Assembly (NCBI GenBank): GCA_002364975.1
Contig: DEYT01000087.1
Span: 1 to 6,024 of the forward strand
Source: Opitutia bacterium UBA3151
GTDB lineage: Bacteria; Verrucomicrobiota; Verrucomicrobiia; Opitutales; Seribacteraceae
Direction of reading: 5' to 3'
DNA: 6,024 bases
The position numbers and the translations under genes are program-made. The notes under the pieces are model-generated. The model saw nothing but the letters and a program-made list of their open reading frames with translations, was not told the DNA's origin and searched no databases. Each line of letters begins with the position of its first letter. Position 1 is the first letter of the stretch. This document shows positions 5,899 through 6,024 of the stretch, piece by piece.

Positions 5899-6024
5899 GA
5901 AGTCGCTAAAAACCAGTCTCCCTGAAGAATGAAAAGAGAAAAATTCGTTACAATTTTTTTACACATAATCCTGTAGGGATGAAGAAGTAGGCAGAAAAGG
6001 ATTTTCTTGAACGGAAAGAACCTG

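Larger units (their letters stand above)
5625..6024. other. AT-rich region without a convincing gene
   Basis: About 400 bases upstream of the nrdB control region hold only the weak inverted repeats and promoter candidate listed separately. No frame here combines a start, a ribosome binding site and protein-like composition. The longest open stretch, on the minus strand from the right edge to the stop at 5865-5867, is about 53 codons and is not convincing. The section is probably the intergenic region between nrdB and the next gene, which lies beyond the edge. Confidence 0.6.

Noticed and set aside
5865..6023. Minus-strand frame open from the right edge to a TAA (about 53 codons; internal ATG at 5966 gives 33 codons)
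   Set aside because: The composition is Phe/Leu/Lys-rich low complexity, as expected of AT-rich non-coding DNA, with no recognisable motif. An incoming gene end cannot be fully excluded without more sequence to the right.

Overview
The window (about 6 kb, moderate to low G+C, with AT-rich non-coding ends) looks like chromosomal housekeeping DNA from a bacterium. The large three-ATP-cone NrdA, together with an NrdB that resembles the chlamydial type, makes me lean towards the PVC group (Verrucomicrobiota or relatives). That placement is an inference from protein character, not from a marker gene.

Layout from left to right. Positions 1-102 are a short AT-rich leader. Positions 103-396 (+) hold a small acidic protein that I do not recognise. 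It meets the gamma-class carbonic anhydrase family gene (393-947, -) tail to tail, and both stop codons lie in one shared CTAG. Next come nrdA (975-4241, -), the large alpha subunit of class I ribonucleotide reductase, and nrdB (4308-5393, -), its beta (R2) subunit. The last 631 bases (5394-6024) have no convincing gene. They hold the regulatory region of the nrd operon and perhaps part of a divergent leader.

The minus-strand genes read nrdB, nrdA, gamma-CA, with gaps of 66 and 27 bases, so one transcript is likely. NrdA and NrdB together would convert ribonucleoside diphosphates to deoxyribonucleotides. nrdB and nrdA have the same ribosome-binding arrangement, GGGAG eight bases before ATG.

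The most interesting point is in NrdB. The residue that normally carries the tyrosyl radical is leucine (L136), while all six metal ligands and the electron-transfer residues are kept. This is the signature of class Ic (Chlamydia-type) R2, which uses a Mn/Fe cofactor in place of a tyrosyl radical. Upstream of nrdB are two palindromic NrdR-box-like sites with 16 bases between them. This is the expected geometry for the RNR repressor NrdR, and one site overlaps a candidate -10 element. I see no mobile element, CRISPR array, tRNA or rRNA.
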